Assembly: GCF_019904295.1 (NCBI RefSeq)
Contig: NZ_CP065360.1
Coordinates: 1-64,000 of the forward strand
Direction: 5' to 3'
Origin: Ruegeria sp. SCSIO 43209
Lineage (GTDB): Bacteria > Pseudomonadota > Alphaproteobacteria > Rhodobacterales > Rhodobacteraceae
DNA: 64,000 nt
In this document: positions 17,952 to 25,511 of the stretch, piece after piece
Numbering within the stretch: position 1 is the first letter of the stretch
Layout of the letters: every line of letters starts with the position of its first letter
Made by a program: the position numbers and the translations under genes
Notes under the pieces: model-generated
Seen by the model: only the letters and a program-made list of their open reading frames with translations
Told to the model about the DNA's origin: nothing
Databases searched by the model: none

Positions 17952-18653
17952 ATGCGCATCTGCATTCTCGAAACCGATGTCCCTGCCGACGAGATGAAGA
18001 AGGAACACGGCGATTTTGCCGACATGTTCGAGACGTGGCTATTCCCAGCCCTGCCCGAAGCGACATGGGACAGGTTCGCGGTTCATAGTGGCGACAATCT
18101 GCCAAACGCCGACAGCTTCGATGGTTACATGATTACCGGCTGCCGCCACGGAGTGTATGATGATCTGTCATGGATGACGCCCTTGGCCGGGTTTCTTCGA
18201 CACCTCAGGGACAGGCACATTCCGGTTGGAGGCGTTTGTTTCGGCCATCAGATCATGGCGCACGCCTATGGCGCCCAAGTCGAGAAATCAGGCGACGGAT
18301 GGGTGTTAGGGGCTGACACCTACGACAACCTCGCGGCTTTTGCGATTCATCAGGACCAGGTGCAGTCAATACCCACCGGCGTGCGTCACGTCACTGGAAG
18401 CCCGCGCTGCCGGATTGGTCGCATCGCCTACGCGTTTCCTGCCTTGTCGGTCCAGTATCATCCGGAATTCACAGCAAGTTTCATGAAATCCCTACTTGAC
18501 CACTATGGAGGTACACGGATTGACAAGTCGCTTACTGAAGCGGCGGAACAAACGTTGTCGCACCCCACCCATGTCGGCGATATCGCCCGTGATTTTGCCA
18601 AGATATTTCGATGCGCGCGGCCAAGAGATGCAGAAGCCACCCAGGAGGAGTAA
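17952..18653 (+). CDS. class I glutamine-amidotransferase-like hydrolase
   Basis: This 233-aa stand-alone class I amidotransferase domain has the nucleophile Cys96 in GGVCFGHQ, and His170 and Glu172 in QYHPEF. These enzymes break gamma-glutamyl amide bonds. In aniline-degradation clusters a GS-like ligase gene is accompanied by a similar gene whose product is linked to hydrolysing the gamma-glutamyl intermediate. Here the likely role is removing glutamate from an oxidised (or unproductive) gamma-glutamyl amine; this is inference from context. The stop codon abuts the ferredoxin ATG. Confidence 0.9.
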   Translation: MRICILETDVPADEMKKEHGDFADMFETWLFPALPEATWDRFAVHSGDNLPNADSFDGYMITGCRHGVYDDLSWMTPLAGFLRHLRDRHIPVGGVCFGHQIMAHAYGAQVEKSGDGWVLGADTYDNLAAFAIHQDQVQSIPTGVRHVTGSPRCRIGRIAYAFPALSVQYHPEFTASFMKSLLDHYGGTRIDKSLTEAAEQTLSHPTHVGDIARDFAKIFRCARPRDAEATQEE

Positions 18654-18965
18654 ATGTCCGTGATCCATGTGAAGGATAGAGACGGGTCAGAGCATACGCT
18701 AGAAGCCCGGCCAGGTCTGAAGATCATGGAAATCATCCGTGATGCCGGCCTTCCCATCGAGGCGGCCTGCGGCGGCTCCTGCGCATGCGCGACCTGTCAT
18801 GTCTATGTCGCGCCCGGCTGGATCGCTCGCCTGGACCCACAGGATGATATGGAGGTGGATTTGCTGGATCTCGCGGACGCGGTCACCGAAACCTCGCGCC
18901 TGTCCTGCCAGATCGAATTCGATGAAACTTTGGATGGATTGAAGGTTGAATTGGCGCCGGAATGA
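18654..18965 (+). CDS. 2Fe-2S ferredoxin, adrenodoxin/putidaredoxin type
   Basis: This 103-aa ferredoxin has cluster ligands Cys39, Cys45 and Cys48 in ACGGSCACATC and Cys85 in LSCQI, the spacing of adrenodoxin-type ferredoxins. An extra Cys43 lies in the loop. It starts at the first base after the amidotransferase stop and is the last gene of the operon. It is the natural electron donor for the P450. No ferredoxin reductase gene is present in the operon or elsewhere in the window. Confidence 0.93.
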   Translation: MSVIHVKDRDGSEHTLEARPGLKIMEIIRDAGLPIEAACGGSCACATCHVYVAPGWIARLDPQDDMEVDLLDLADAVTETSRLSCQIEFDETLDGLKVELAPE

Positions 18966-18993
18966 ACTGGCACTACGTCCGTCACCAAACTGT

Positions 18994-19608
18994 CTAGCCC
19001 CCTGTGTCTGGGCCACTGATCTGGGGTTTCTCTAATAGGGTTTCAGGAACGGGTGGGCGCATGTTGAGTGCCTGATGCGGCCTGGTGTGATTGTACTGCT
19101 TGAGCCAGTGATTGATGACGATCTGAGCTTGCTTGGTCGTCATGAACCATTCCGCATTGAGAACCTCTCGCCGCAATGTTCCATTGAACCGCTCGTTGTA
19201 TCCGTTCTCCCAGGGCGATCCCGGGCAAATGCGGATCGGCTTGATGCCAACGCGTCGAAGCCAGCCCTGCATCGCCTTTGCTGCGAACTCGGGGCCATTA
19301 TCGGATCGGATATACTCTGGGGAACCGTGGTGCAGCAGGAGTGGATAGAGTGCTTCGAGAACATCGTCGGCACCCATCTTGGTGCGGACCACGACAGCCA
19401 AGGCCTGCCGCGTGAACTCATCGAGAACCGTCAGCATCTTGTAACTGCGCCCATTGCTGAGCTTGTCGTGGACGAAGTCGATGGCCCAGACGTGGTTCGG
19501 ATGCGTTGACCTCAATCGGATGATCGAGCTGTCCTTGTGGTAGAGCCGCTTGCGCTTCTTGTGGCGCTGCGGAAGCTGTAACCCCTCTTCCCGCCAGGAG
19601 CTGGCGTG
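18994..19608 (-). pseudogene. truncated IS3-family transposase (C-terminal part of OrfB)
   Basis: The minus-strand frame reads from WREEGLQLPQRHKKRKRLYH through HPNHVWAIDFV and SDNGPEFAAKAM to HTRPHQALNMRPP, the integrase-like core and tail of an IS3 OrfB. It is cut abruptly at 19608, where the second IS3 element begins, and the missing N-terminal part is not found on that element's far side. Its outer end starts TAGCCCCCTG (18995-19004). Confidence 0.85.
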
Positions 19609-19635
19609 CCCCGAACAGGTGGTCCGGTTTGATTG

Positions 19636-20451
19636 TTAGTGCATCGTGGGCCTCTGGTCCATCGGGACGACGCTTTCTGGCGCGGGTGGGCGGTATCCCA
19701 GAGCGCTGTGGGGTCTGACGGTGTTGTAGTGAGCGCGCCATTGCTCGATCAGGATTTGCGCTTCCCGTAAGCTGTAGAATAGCTCGCCGTTCAACAGTTC
19801 ATCGCGGAACCTGGCGTTGAAGCTTTCGCAGTATCCGTTCTCCCAGGGCGATCCCGGCTCGATGTAAGCCGTCTTCGCGCCAACAGCGGCAATCCAATCC
19901 CGTACCTTCCGGGCAATGAACTCAGGGCCATTATCGGATCGGATGTATTCCGGCGGGCCGCGCAGGATGAACAGATCGGTCAGCGCATCCACCACATCCG
20001 TTGAGTTGAACTTGCGATCGACGCGGATCATCAGAGCCTCCCTGGTGTATTCGTCGATGATGTTGAGCGTGCGGTAGACCCGACCGTCATGGGTGCGATC
20101 CTGGACGAAGTCATAGGACCAGACATGGTTGGGCCGTTCGGGCCGCAGGCGCACACACGATCCATCGTTCAGCCACAGCCGGCCCTTTTTCTTCTGCTTT
20201 TGCGGAACCTTCAGCCCTTCACGTCGCCAGATGCGCTCGACCCGCTTGTGGTTCACGTGCCAGCCCGCATTGTTCAGCAGTCCCGTCACCATCCGATAGC
20301 CGTAGCGCCCATACTTGTCGGCCAACTCGATGATGTCGTCCGTCAGGCGCTCTTCATCGGCGCGACCTTGTGGAACCTTACGCTGTGTGGAGCGGTGCTG
20401 TCCCAGCGTGCGGCAGGCGCGGCGCTCTGAAACGCCAAGCTCCCGACGCAC
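19636..20451 (-). CDS. IS3-family transposase OrfB (integrase core)
   Basis: This is the DDE catalytic part of the transposase, with NHVWSYDFVQDRTHDG, DEYTREALMI, SDNGPEFIARKV and PWENGYCESFNARFRDELLN carrying the DDE residues. Upstream of the listed start the same frame reads KLLSPSRRRQCIDHV, overlapping the end of orfA. It is therefore probably made as an OrfAB fusion by -1 frameshifting near 20485-20495. The listed start is the first in-frame start codon only. Confidence 0.88.
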   Translation of the reverse strand: MRRELGVSERRACRTLGQHRSTQRKVPQGRADEERLTDDIIELADKYGRYGYRMVTGLLNNAGWHVNHKRVERIWRREGLKVPQKQKKKGRLWLNDGSCVRLRPERPNHVWSYDFVQDRTHDGRVYRTLNIIDEYTREALMIRVDRKFNSTDVVDALTDLFILRGPPEYIRSDNGPEFIARKVRDWIAAVGAKTAYIEPGSPWENGYCESFNARFRDELLNGELFYSLREAQILIEQWRAHYNTVRPHSALGYRPPAPESVVPMDQRPTMH

Positions 20452-20483
20452 ATGATCGATGCATTGCCGGCGACGCGAAGGGC

Positions 20484-20762
20484 TCAGAAGTTTCCCTTCG
20501 CAGCTTCAGCGAGAATGAGCTTGTCCAGCGTCAGATCGGACACCGCTCGACGCAGACGCTGGTTCTCTTTCTCCAGCTCTTTCAGCCGGGCAAGCTGAGA
20601 CCGCCCCATCCCGCCGTAAAGCTTTCGCCATCGATAGAACGTCTGCTGCGTCACACCGATCTGGCGAACCGCCTCGGCGATCGTCGCGCCTTGTCCTTGC
20701 AGAACTTCAACCTGCCGAAGCTTCGAGACAATCTCTTCGGGCTTCTCTCGTTTCCCAGCCAT
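20484..20762 (-). CDS. IS3-family transposase OrfA (DNA-binding)
   Basis: This 92-aa protein has a helix-turn-helix (QGATIAEAVRQIGVTQQTFYRW) and a leucine-rich coiled-coil (LKELEKENQRLRRAVSDLTL) for multimerisation, ending EAAKGNF. A -1 shift just before its stop enters the OrfB frame, as in other IS3 elements. Confidence 0.9.
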   Translation of the reverse strand: MAGKREKPEEIVSKLRQVEVLQGQGATIAEAVRQIGVTQQTFYRWRKLYGGMGRSQLARLKELEKENQRLRRAVSDLTLDKLILAEAAKGNF

Positions 20763-20823
20763 CGCTGATCCTCCAATTTGAGGGATAACCTATCCCAGTT
20801 GGTGGACCACTTTCAGGGGGCTA

Positions 20824-21255
20824 CTCCAAAACCCTGCGGCTTCGAAGCCCCAATCAAGGCCGCCGCATCCGCTGAATAGGCTTACATATCGAAGATTCGC
20901 GTCCAATGCGGGTTCTTTGCCCCTTAGTTCCTATCCGTATCAACACGGTTCTGTTGCTCGCTCAATGTCGCTCGACGATTAGCCAAATCACGATACGGTT
21001 TGTCACATGAGTATACAAGCCGACCTTCTTGTGGTGAGCGCATCCAACGATCCTCAAGGGCATACTTCCAAGGACAGGTTTGCAGTCGCAGCGAATGTCT
21101 GAAAAGTGGGTAGCGACCGCAGCATCCGACCGAGGTGCTGAGAGTCCGCTTCGGGCCGGTTAGTCTTGATAGTTATTTATCCGAGCTGCAGAAGCTGCAG
21201 CCGCCAATGGCCTCAAGTTCCAAATGCTCTCGGGTTTTAGCAATTATAAGATTGG
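20824..21255. other. 432-bp region without a recognised gene
   Basis: I find no convincing coding sequence or structured element between the IS3 element and the aldo/keto reductase. Short open frames here lack ribosome-binding sites and family features. Confidence 0.6.
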
Positions 21256-22323
21256 TCATTCTGTTTCTGACGACCGAGCCCACAAATTGATATCTTCTTC
21301 CGAACTGATTGCATCGATCCTTGCCAACTCTTCATCACTGAAGGCGAGGTTATCGACTACGCCTGCGCAATCTACGATCTGACCCGGCCGGGACGCACCA
21401 ATAAGCGCGGTCGTTACGCGTCCGCCTCTTAACACCCAGGCCAGGGCCATTTGCGCCAGAGTTTGCCCGCGTGCCTCAGCCATGTCGTTCAGAGCACGCA
21501 CACTTGCCAGAGATCGCTCGTTGATCATGCCATCAAGTAGCGACTTCCCTTGTGTAGCACGGCTGCCATCCGGAATATCGCGCAGGTACTTTGACGTTAG
21601 AATGCCTTGTGCCAGCGGCGTGAACGCAATCGATCCTACCCCAAGATCGTTCAGGGTATCGAGCAAACCGTCCCGCTCCACCCAACGGTTGAGCAGATTG
21701 TAAGAAGGCTGGTGAATCAGGCAAGGTGTGCCAAGGTCGTTGAGAATCTTCACCGCCTCGCGTGTGCGTTGGGAGTTGTAGCTCGAGATACCTGCGTAGA
21801 GCGCGCGACCCGACCGTACGATATGATCCAACGCGCCCATCGTCTCTTCGAGCGGCGTGTCGGGGTCAAAGCGGTGGGAATAAAAGATGTCGACGTAATC
21901 AAGCCCCATGCGCGCGAGTGATTGGTCACAGGACGCGATCATGTACTTGCGCGACCCCCATTCTCCGTAGGGTCCCGGCCACATGTCGTAGCCTGCTTTG
22001 GAGGAAATGATCAATTCATCCCTGTAGCCCGCGAAATCAGTTCTTAGGATTTCGCCAAATGCCTCTTCTGCCGATCCGGGTGGTGGACCGTAGTTGTTCG
22101 CCAGATCAAAATGAGTGATCCCATGGTCGAATGCGGTCCGACACATTGCTCGCTTGTTTTCGTGCGTCGAGTCCGCACCGAAATTATGCCACAGGCCCAA
22201 GCTGACAACAGGAAGCTTCACACCCGACCGCCCACATCGCCGATAAACCATTCGCTCATAGCGGTTCGGCTCCGGGGTGTAAGGATTGGGTTTTGGCTTT
22301 GGTGGTCGTTGAGCTTTGGTCAT
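21256..22323 (-). CDS. aldo/keto reductase, L-glyceraldehyde-3-phosphate reductase (YghZ)-like
   Basis: This 355-aa NADPH-dependent reductase has a TIM-barrel fold. The catalytic tetrad is recognisable: Asp and Tyr in FDLANNYG, Lys in IISSKAGYD and His in IFYSHRFD. The loop YDMWPGPYGEWGSRKYM is typical of the YghZ/Gpr group, which reduces glyceraldehyde 3-phosphate and other small aldehydes. The cofactor-binding end ALIGASRPGQI is present. It may be an aldehyde detoxifier alongside the VOC proteins that follow, but no shared operon is seen. Confidence 0.9.
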   Translation of the reverse strand: MTKAQRPPKPKPNPYTPEPNRYERMVYRRCGRSGVKLPVVSLGLWHNFGADSTHENKRAMCRTAFDHGITHFDLANNYGPPPGSAEEAFGEILRTDFAGYRDELIISSKAGYDMWPGPYGEWGSRKYMIASCDQSLARMGLDYVDIFYSHRFDPDTPLEETMGALDHIVRSGRALYAGISSYNSQRTREAVKILNDLGTPCLIHQPSYNLLNRWVERDGLLDTLNDLGVGSIAFTPLAQGILTSKYLRDIPDGSRATQGKSLLDGMINERSLASVRALNDMAEARGQTLAQMALAWVLRGGRVTTALIGASRPGQIVDCAGVVDNLAFSDEELARIDAISSEEDINLWARSSETE

Positions 22324-22607
22324 GCGCTTATAATCAATGGAATGTTGGGCCTGTCAAACGGATCAACTCCGGTAAGATCGACACGAGATTCTGCGCGTCC
22401 TAGATGGGTGTTTATGGTTAGTCTTACTCCAGCACCAATGTCTTACGGTTTAATCGATTGCGTTCGGTACCGCCGCATAGACGCCGCGAAAGTCTGCAAT
22501 GCGGGCTGCAACCGCAGCATCAATATGGCGGGTTGGATGTCGGCTCTGGGCCGAGTAACTCACGGAAGAAAGGGTAGGGACCCATACTGCGGGGCTTCCG
22601 AGGTCTG

Positions 22608-23201
22608 CTAGTTGCCCTTGAGTACTTCACCAATCAAATGGTTCATAACCTCCTTGTAGACCTCCGGATCGCCCCCATAGGCGATCTCAAGAGCGGCGCG
22701 ATCAAACGCGGCCGACAACAAATTAGTCAAAGCATCGATCTGTTTTGGTGAATGCTTAGGAAGAGCCCGCGAAAGCCCTTCACGAAGTTCCTCTGTTCCA
22801 TTGGCCCGGGTCAACGCGACAGCGGTGCTGTGCCCTAATACCGCTGGGGCCTCTTCCATCAGGAGGCGCACCCGACCTGGAACCAACATCGCATCAAAAA
22901 AGGCATTCGATCCTGTCACCATGGCCCGTTCGGGATCGGCCACATTGCGCGTTTCCTGGTCAATATGGTGTGAGATTGCTTTGGCCTCCTCTTCTGCGAC
23001 GGCGCGGAAAAGGTCAGCCTTGTCCTTGAAATGATGATACAGCGCGCCGCGGGTTACGCTGGCCCTACGCACGATGTCTGGGGTTGCAGTATCGGCAAAT
23101 CCCGAATTCACAAACAGTTCTCGGGCAGCTTCTACGAGTTTGGCACGCGTTTCGGCGCGTCGGTCTGCCTGGCTGCGTCGGGCGGGTTTTTCTGTGGGCA
23201 A
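22608..23201 (-). CDS. TetR-family transcriptional repressor
   Basis: This 197-aa protein has the TetR N-terminal domain AARELFVNSGFADTATPDIV followed by RASVTRGALYHHFKDKADLF (about residues 25-65), and a ligand-binding C-terminal half containing FFDAMLVPGRVRLLMEEAPAV. It is divergent from a VOC protein, with two 22-bp near-identical inverted operator-like sites between them, so it probably represses both genes. The inducer is unknown. Confidence 0.92.
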   Translation of the reverse strand: MPTEKPARRSQADRRAETRAKLVEAARELFVNSGFADTATPDIVRRASVTRGALYHHFKDKADLFRAVAEEEAKAISHHIDQETRNVADPERAMVTGSNAFFDAMLVPGRVRLLMEEAPAVLGHSTAVALTRANGTEELREGLSRALPKHSPKQIDALTNLLSAAFDRAALEIAYGGDPEVYKEVMNHLIGEVLKGN

Positions 23202-23232
23202 ATCTAGCGGCTCCGAATATCACTACAAGCAC

Positions 23233-23289
23233 CTTACATACATCTTGCATGTATTTGCAAATCTATGATACATACAAAATGCATGTAAG
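23233..23289. promoter_or_regulatory. paired operator sites between TetR and VOC genes
   Basis: The 22-bp site at 23233-23254 (starting CTTACATACATC) and the inverted site at 23268-23289 (ending ATGCATGTAAG) match at 19 of 22 positions as inverted copies. A possible VOC-gene promoter (TTGCAT at 23245-23250, TACATA at 23269-23274, 18-bp spacer) has its -35 in one site and -10 in the other. This is a good layout for repression by the adjacent TetR protein. Confidence 0.75.
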
Positions 23290-23304
23290 TTAGGGAGATC
23301 GAAA

Positions 23305-23730
23305 ATGCGTGTCACTCAATATTATCCGGTCATTCAGTCTGAAACGGTTTCTGAGACGGCAGAGTTCTACAAACGTCACTTTGGCTTCCGCTCGGCATTC
23401 GAGGCGGATTGGTATGTGCATCTACAAAGTGAAGTGGATTCGTCGGTCAACCTCGCGATCGTCCAGTCGGACCACGAGACGATCCCGGAGATTTCCCGCG
23501 GTGCGTCTACGGGCATGATCCTTAATTTTGAAGTCGAGGATGTCGACAAAGTGGATGAACGACTTCGGTCGGAAGGAGTTCCGGTGGCAAAGTCACTTGT
23601 GAGCGAGCCGTTTGGCCAACGCCATGCGATATATCGCGATCCAAACGGGGTACTGATTGATGTTATCACTCAGATCCCACCCTCAGAGGAATTCCTGTCT
23701 CAATATGCAGCCGACGCGGTACCGTCGTAA
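23305..23730 (+). CDS. VOC-family (glyoxalase/bleomycin-resistance-like) protein
   Basis: This 141-aa single-domain VOC protein has the beta-alpha-beta-beta-beta repeat pattern, with YYPVIQSETVSETAEFYKRHFGF in the first half and ILNFEVEDVDKVDERL...YRDPNGVLIDVI in the second. Related proteins bind or detoxify small electrophiles or antibiotics, often as dimers with a metal. ATG at 23305 has GGGAG upstream. The gene sits under the TetR operator pair and is probably the repressor's main target. Confidence 0.88.
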   Translation: MRVTQYYPVIQSETVSETAEFYKRHFGFRSAFEADWYVHLQSEVDSSVNLAIVQSDHETIPEISRGASTGMILNFEVEDVDKVDERLRSEGVPVAKSLVSEPFGQRHAIYRDPNGVLIDVITQIPPSEEFLSQYAADAVPS

Positions 23731-23732
23731 TT

Positions 23733-23945
23733 CGTGGTGCCGGATGGCCAGGTTGGTTCGAAGCAGTTGGAACGATTTGCCCGCGTGTAAAGCGACCAAT
23801 TCTGGACAGATCAGTGACCCTTGCCGAGTTGGCCACCTTTGATACTGGGGCGGCCTTGTTATCTGTGCCCTTGTTCGAACGCTACACCGAACACGGTCGC
23901 CTGATACAACCCTTCAGTGAAGCCGTTAACGCTGGTAAATACTGA
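23733..23945 (+). pseudogene. 3' remnant of a LysR-family regulator gene
   Basis: The frame right after the VOC gene reads GWPGWFEAVGTICPRVKRPI, then LAELATFDTGAALLSVPLFE and HGRLIQPFSEAVNAGKY before a stop. This matches the last 70 residues of the GcvA-type LysR effector domain. No start and no N-terminal part exist. 23946-24095 holds nothing else recognisable. Confidence 0.75.
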
Positions 23946-24095
23946 TTCGCCTAGCCTTCGGATCGCCCCGCAACGGATGCTATGGGTAAATTTGCAGAAT
24001 GGCTGACCGCCAACGGAGCCACTGAATTGAGTGACTTCACGGACCAGAACCGCGCAAATTGATCTGCATCAATATTTGGACCGCAAACGAGAGTT

Positions 24096-24884
24096 ATGGC
24101 GAACGGAAACAGTTTGGATGAAGTCGCGGTGACAAAAGAAAAAGTTGGCCGAGTTGTCTGGCACGATCTTTTCACGCCTGATGTGGAAGCTTCCAGGTCA
24201 TTTTACGAAAGCGTGGCAGGTTGGAGCTATATTGTCGAACACGCCACAGATTTCGCATGGGGCGGCGGCCATCGAGATTTTGTCCTCGCAACTCTCGATG
24301 GAGAGGCAGGGGCCGGGGTCGTTTCTCAAAATCAGGTGCTCTTTGAAGGGTGGATTCCTTATGTTGAAGTCGAAGATGTAGATCAGGCCGCCAAACTCGC
24401 CGTCAAGCTTGAAGGATCAGTAGTGAAACCTCCCTTTGAAGTTCCGGGGGTTGGCCGGAACTGCCTCTTACGTGATCCGCTTGGCGCATTCTTCGGTATA
24501 TCAGTTTTGCGTCACGACTATCCTGTCCCCGCTCGCCAGTTTACGCACGAACACTACCTATCTCGCGGCGGCGCATTCCCGGACAACTTCTACCACCAAA
24601 TGTTCGGATGGAATCTCTCACCTGCTAGAAACGTACCTTCGTCACAGAGACCAATTAGTCTAAAAGACGAAGTGTTGGCGATATGTGCAGCGGAACCTGC
24701 AGTTCCCAACAACAACGTGGCGTGGGCGCCGGGTGTTCGCGTCGACTTTCTCGAAAACGCGCTCAGCAAGATCAACTCAGGCTCAGGTTCCGTGCTTGCT
24801 CGTCATCAGAAAAATAAAAATACTTTTGAGAAGGGTCTGGTATGCGATGCAACTGGGGCATTGTGCTGTGTCGTCCAGAATTGA
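24096..24884 (+). CDS. two-domain VOC-family protein
   Basis: This 262-aa protein has two VOC modules. The first is well conserved (VGRVVWHDLFTPDVEASRSFY, WIPYVEVEDVDQAAKLAV, LLRDPLGAFFGI) and the second is weaker (FYHQMFGWNLSPA, VDFLENALSKI, DATGALCCVVQ). Proteins of this shape are annotated as glyoxalase-like or hydroxylase-like without firm function. It lies 366 bp after the first VOC gene. 24885-25183 downstream contains no recognised feature. Confidence 0.8.
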   Translation: MANGNSLDEVAVTKEKVGRVVWHDLFTPDVEASRSFYESVAGWSYIVEHATDFAWGGGHRDFVLATLDGEAGAGVVSQNQVLFEGWIPYVEVEDVDQAAKLAVKLEGSVVKPPFEVPGVGRNCLLRDPLGAFFGISVLRHDYPVPARQFTHEHYLSRGGAFPDNFYHQMFGWNLSPARNVPSSQRPISLKDEVLAICAAEPAVPNNNVAWAPGVRVDFLENALSKINSGSGSVLARHQKNKNTFEKGLVCDATGALCCVVQN

Positions 24885-25183
24885 TGCTCGGTCGCAAGGT
24901 TCGCAGTCTATTGTCTATAACGGCATCCTCAAGTGGGTCAAAAATCTCAAATCTGACTTTAGTACAAGTGTAACCCAATTCCACTTTGCCCCGTTAGAGA
25001 TAATACATTTAGCGCCAGTTTTCACAATCGCAGCGAAGGCAGGAAAGCGCGCTGCTAGCGAAGTGTGCGAGAACCATACTTGAGGTTCGGGTCGGGGCGA
25101 TTGCACTTGATAGTTGTTAGAATTGTGAGCACGCAACATCCTGATGCGAAACGGCATTGTTTGGCCTTGAAAACAAGGACCGG

Positions 25184-25414
25184 CTATTCCAGAAATCCGT
25201 CGATGGTCGAGGCGACGTCAACGGCGGTTTTCACATCAGACATGCTGGTGTTCTCAAAGGCGCTGCCGCTTTCGACACTTGGCCTGAGCCTCTCATAAAT
25301 GGATAGGATTTCCTCTTCCAGTTTGGTCGGCTTTTCTTCGGACCAGCTGGCCTTGGTTTTTGCGATATCCGTCGCAAGTTTCATCAGATCAAGGCGCTGA
25401 GGCAGAGTTAGCAT
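25184..25414 (-). CDS. small conserved hypothetical protein
   Basis: A 76-aa acidic, mostly helical protein (MLTLPQRLDLMKLATDIA...LEEEILSIYERLRPSVE). Composition and codon use look like a real gene and it begins with ATG. No motif is recognised. It lies between the TolB-TPR regulator and a gene-poor stretch. Confidence 0.6.
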   Translation of the reverse strand: MLTLPQRLDLMKLATDIAKTKASWSEEKPTKLEEEILSIYERLRPSVESGSAFENTSMSDVKTAVDVASTIDGFLE

Positions 25415-25511
25415 TGGTTGGTTCCGGGTCTGTTTGCGATGTCAGGACCAGCCTACGCACAGTGGTCGAACGGGCAGAGTGAGTCACCGTTAAATTCCTG
25501 ACGGCCGGACC

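Larger units (their letters stand above)
19609..20823 (-). mobile_element. IS3-family insertion sequence, probably complete
   Basis: The element contains orfA and orfB in the usual arrangement. The approximate ends are CCCCGAACAGGTGGTCC (19609-19625) and, on the opposite strand, CCCCTGAAAGTGGTCCACC (read inward from 20820), which form imperfect inverted repeats. The outer base run TAGCCCCCTG at the right end matches the left end of the neighbouring truncated element, so the two elements are related. Confidence 0.75.

Noticed and set aside
25060..25100. Weak similarity between TGTGCGAGAACCATACTTGA here and sequence near 45860
   Set aside because: Short, gapped and outside any shared structure; likely chance.
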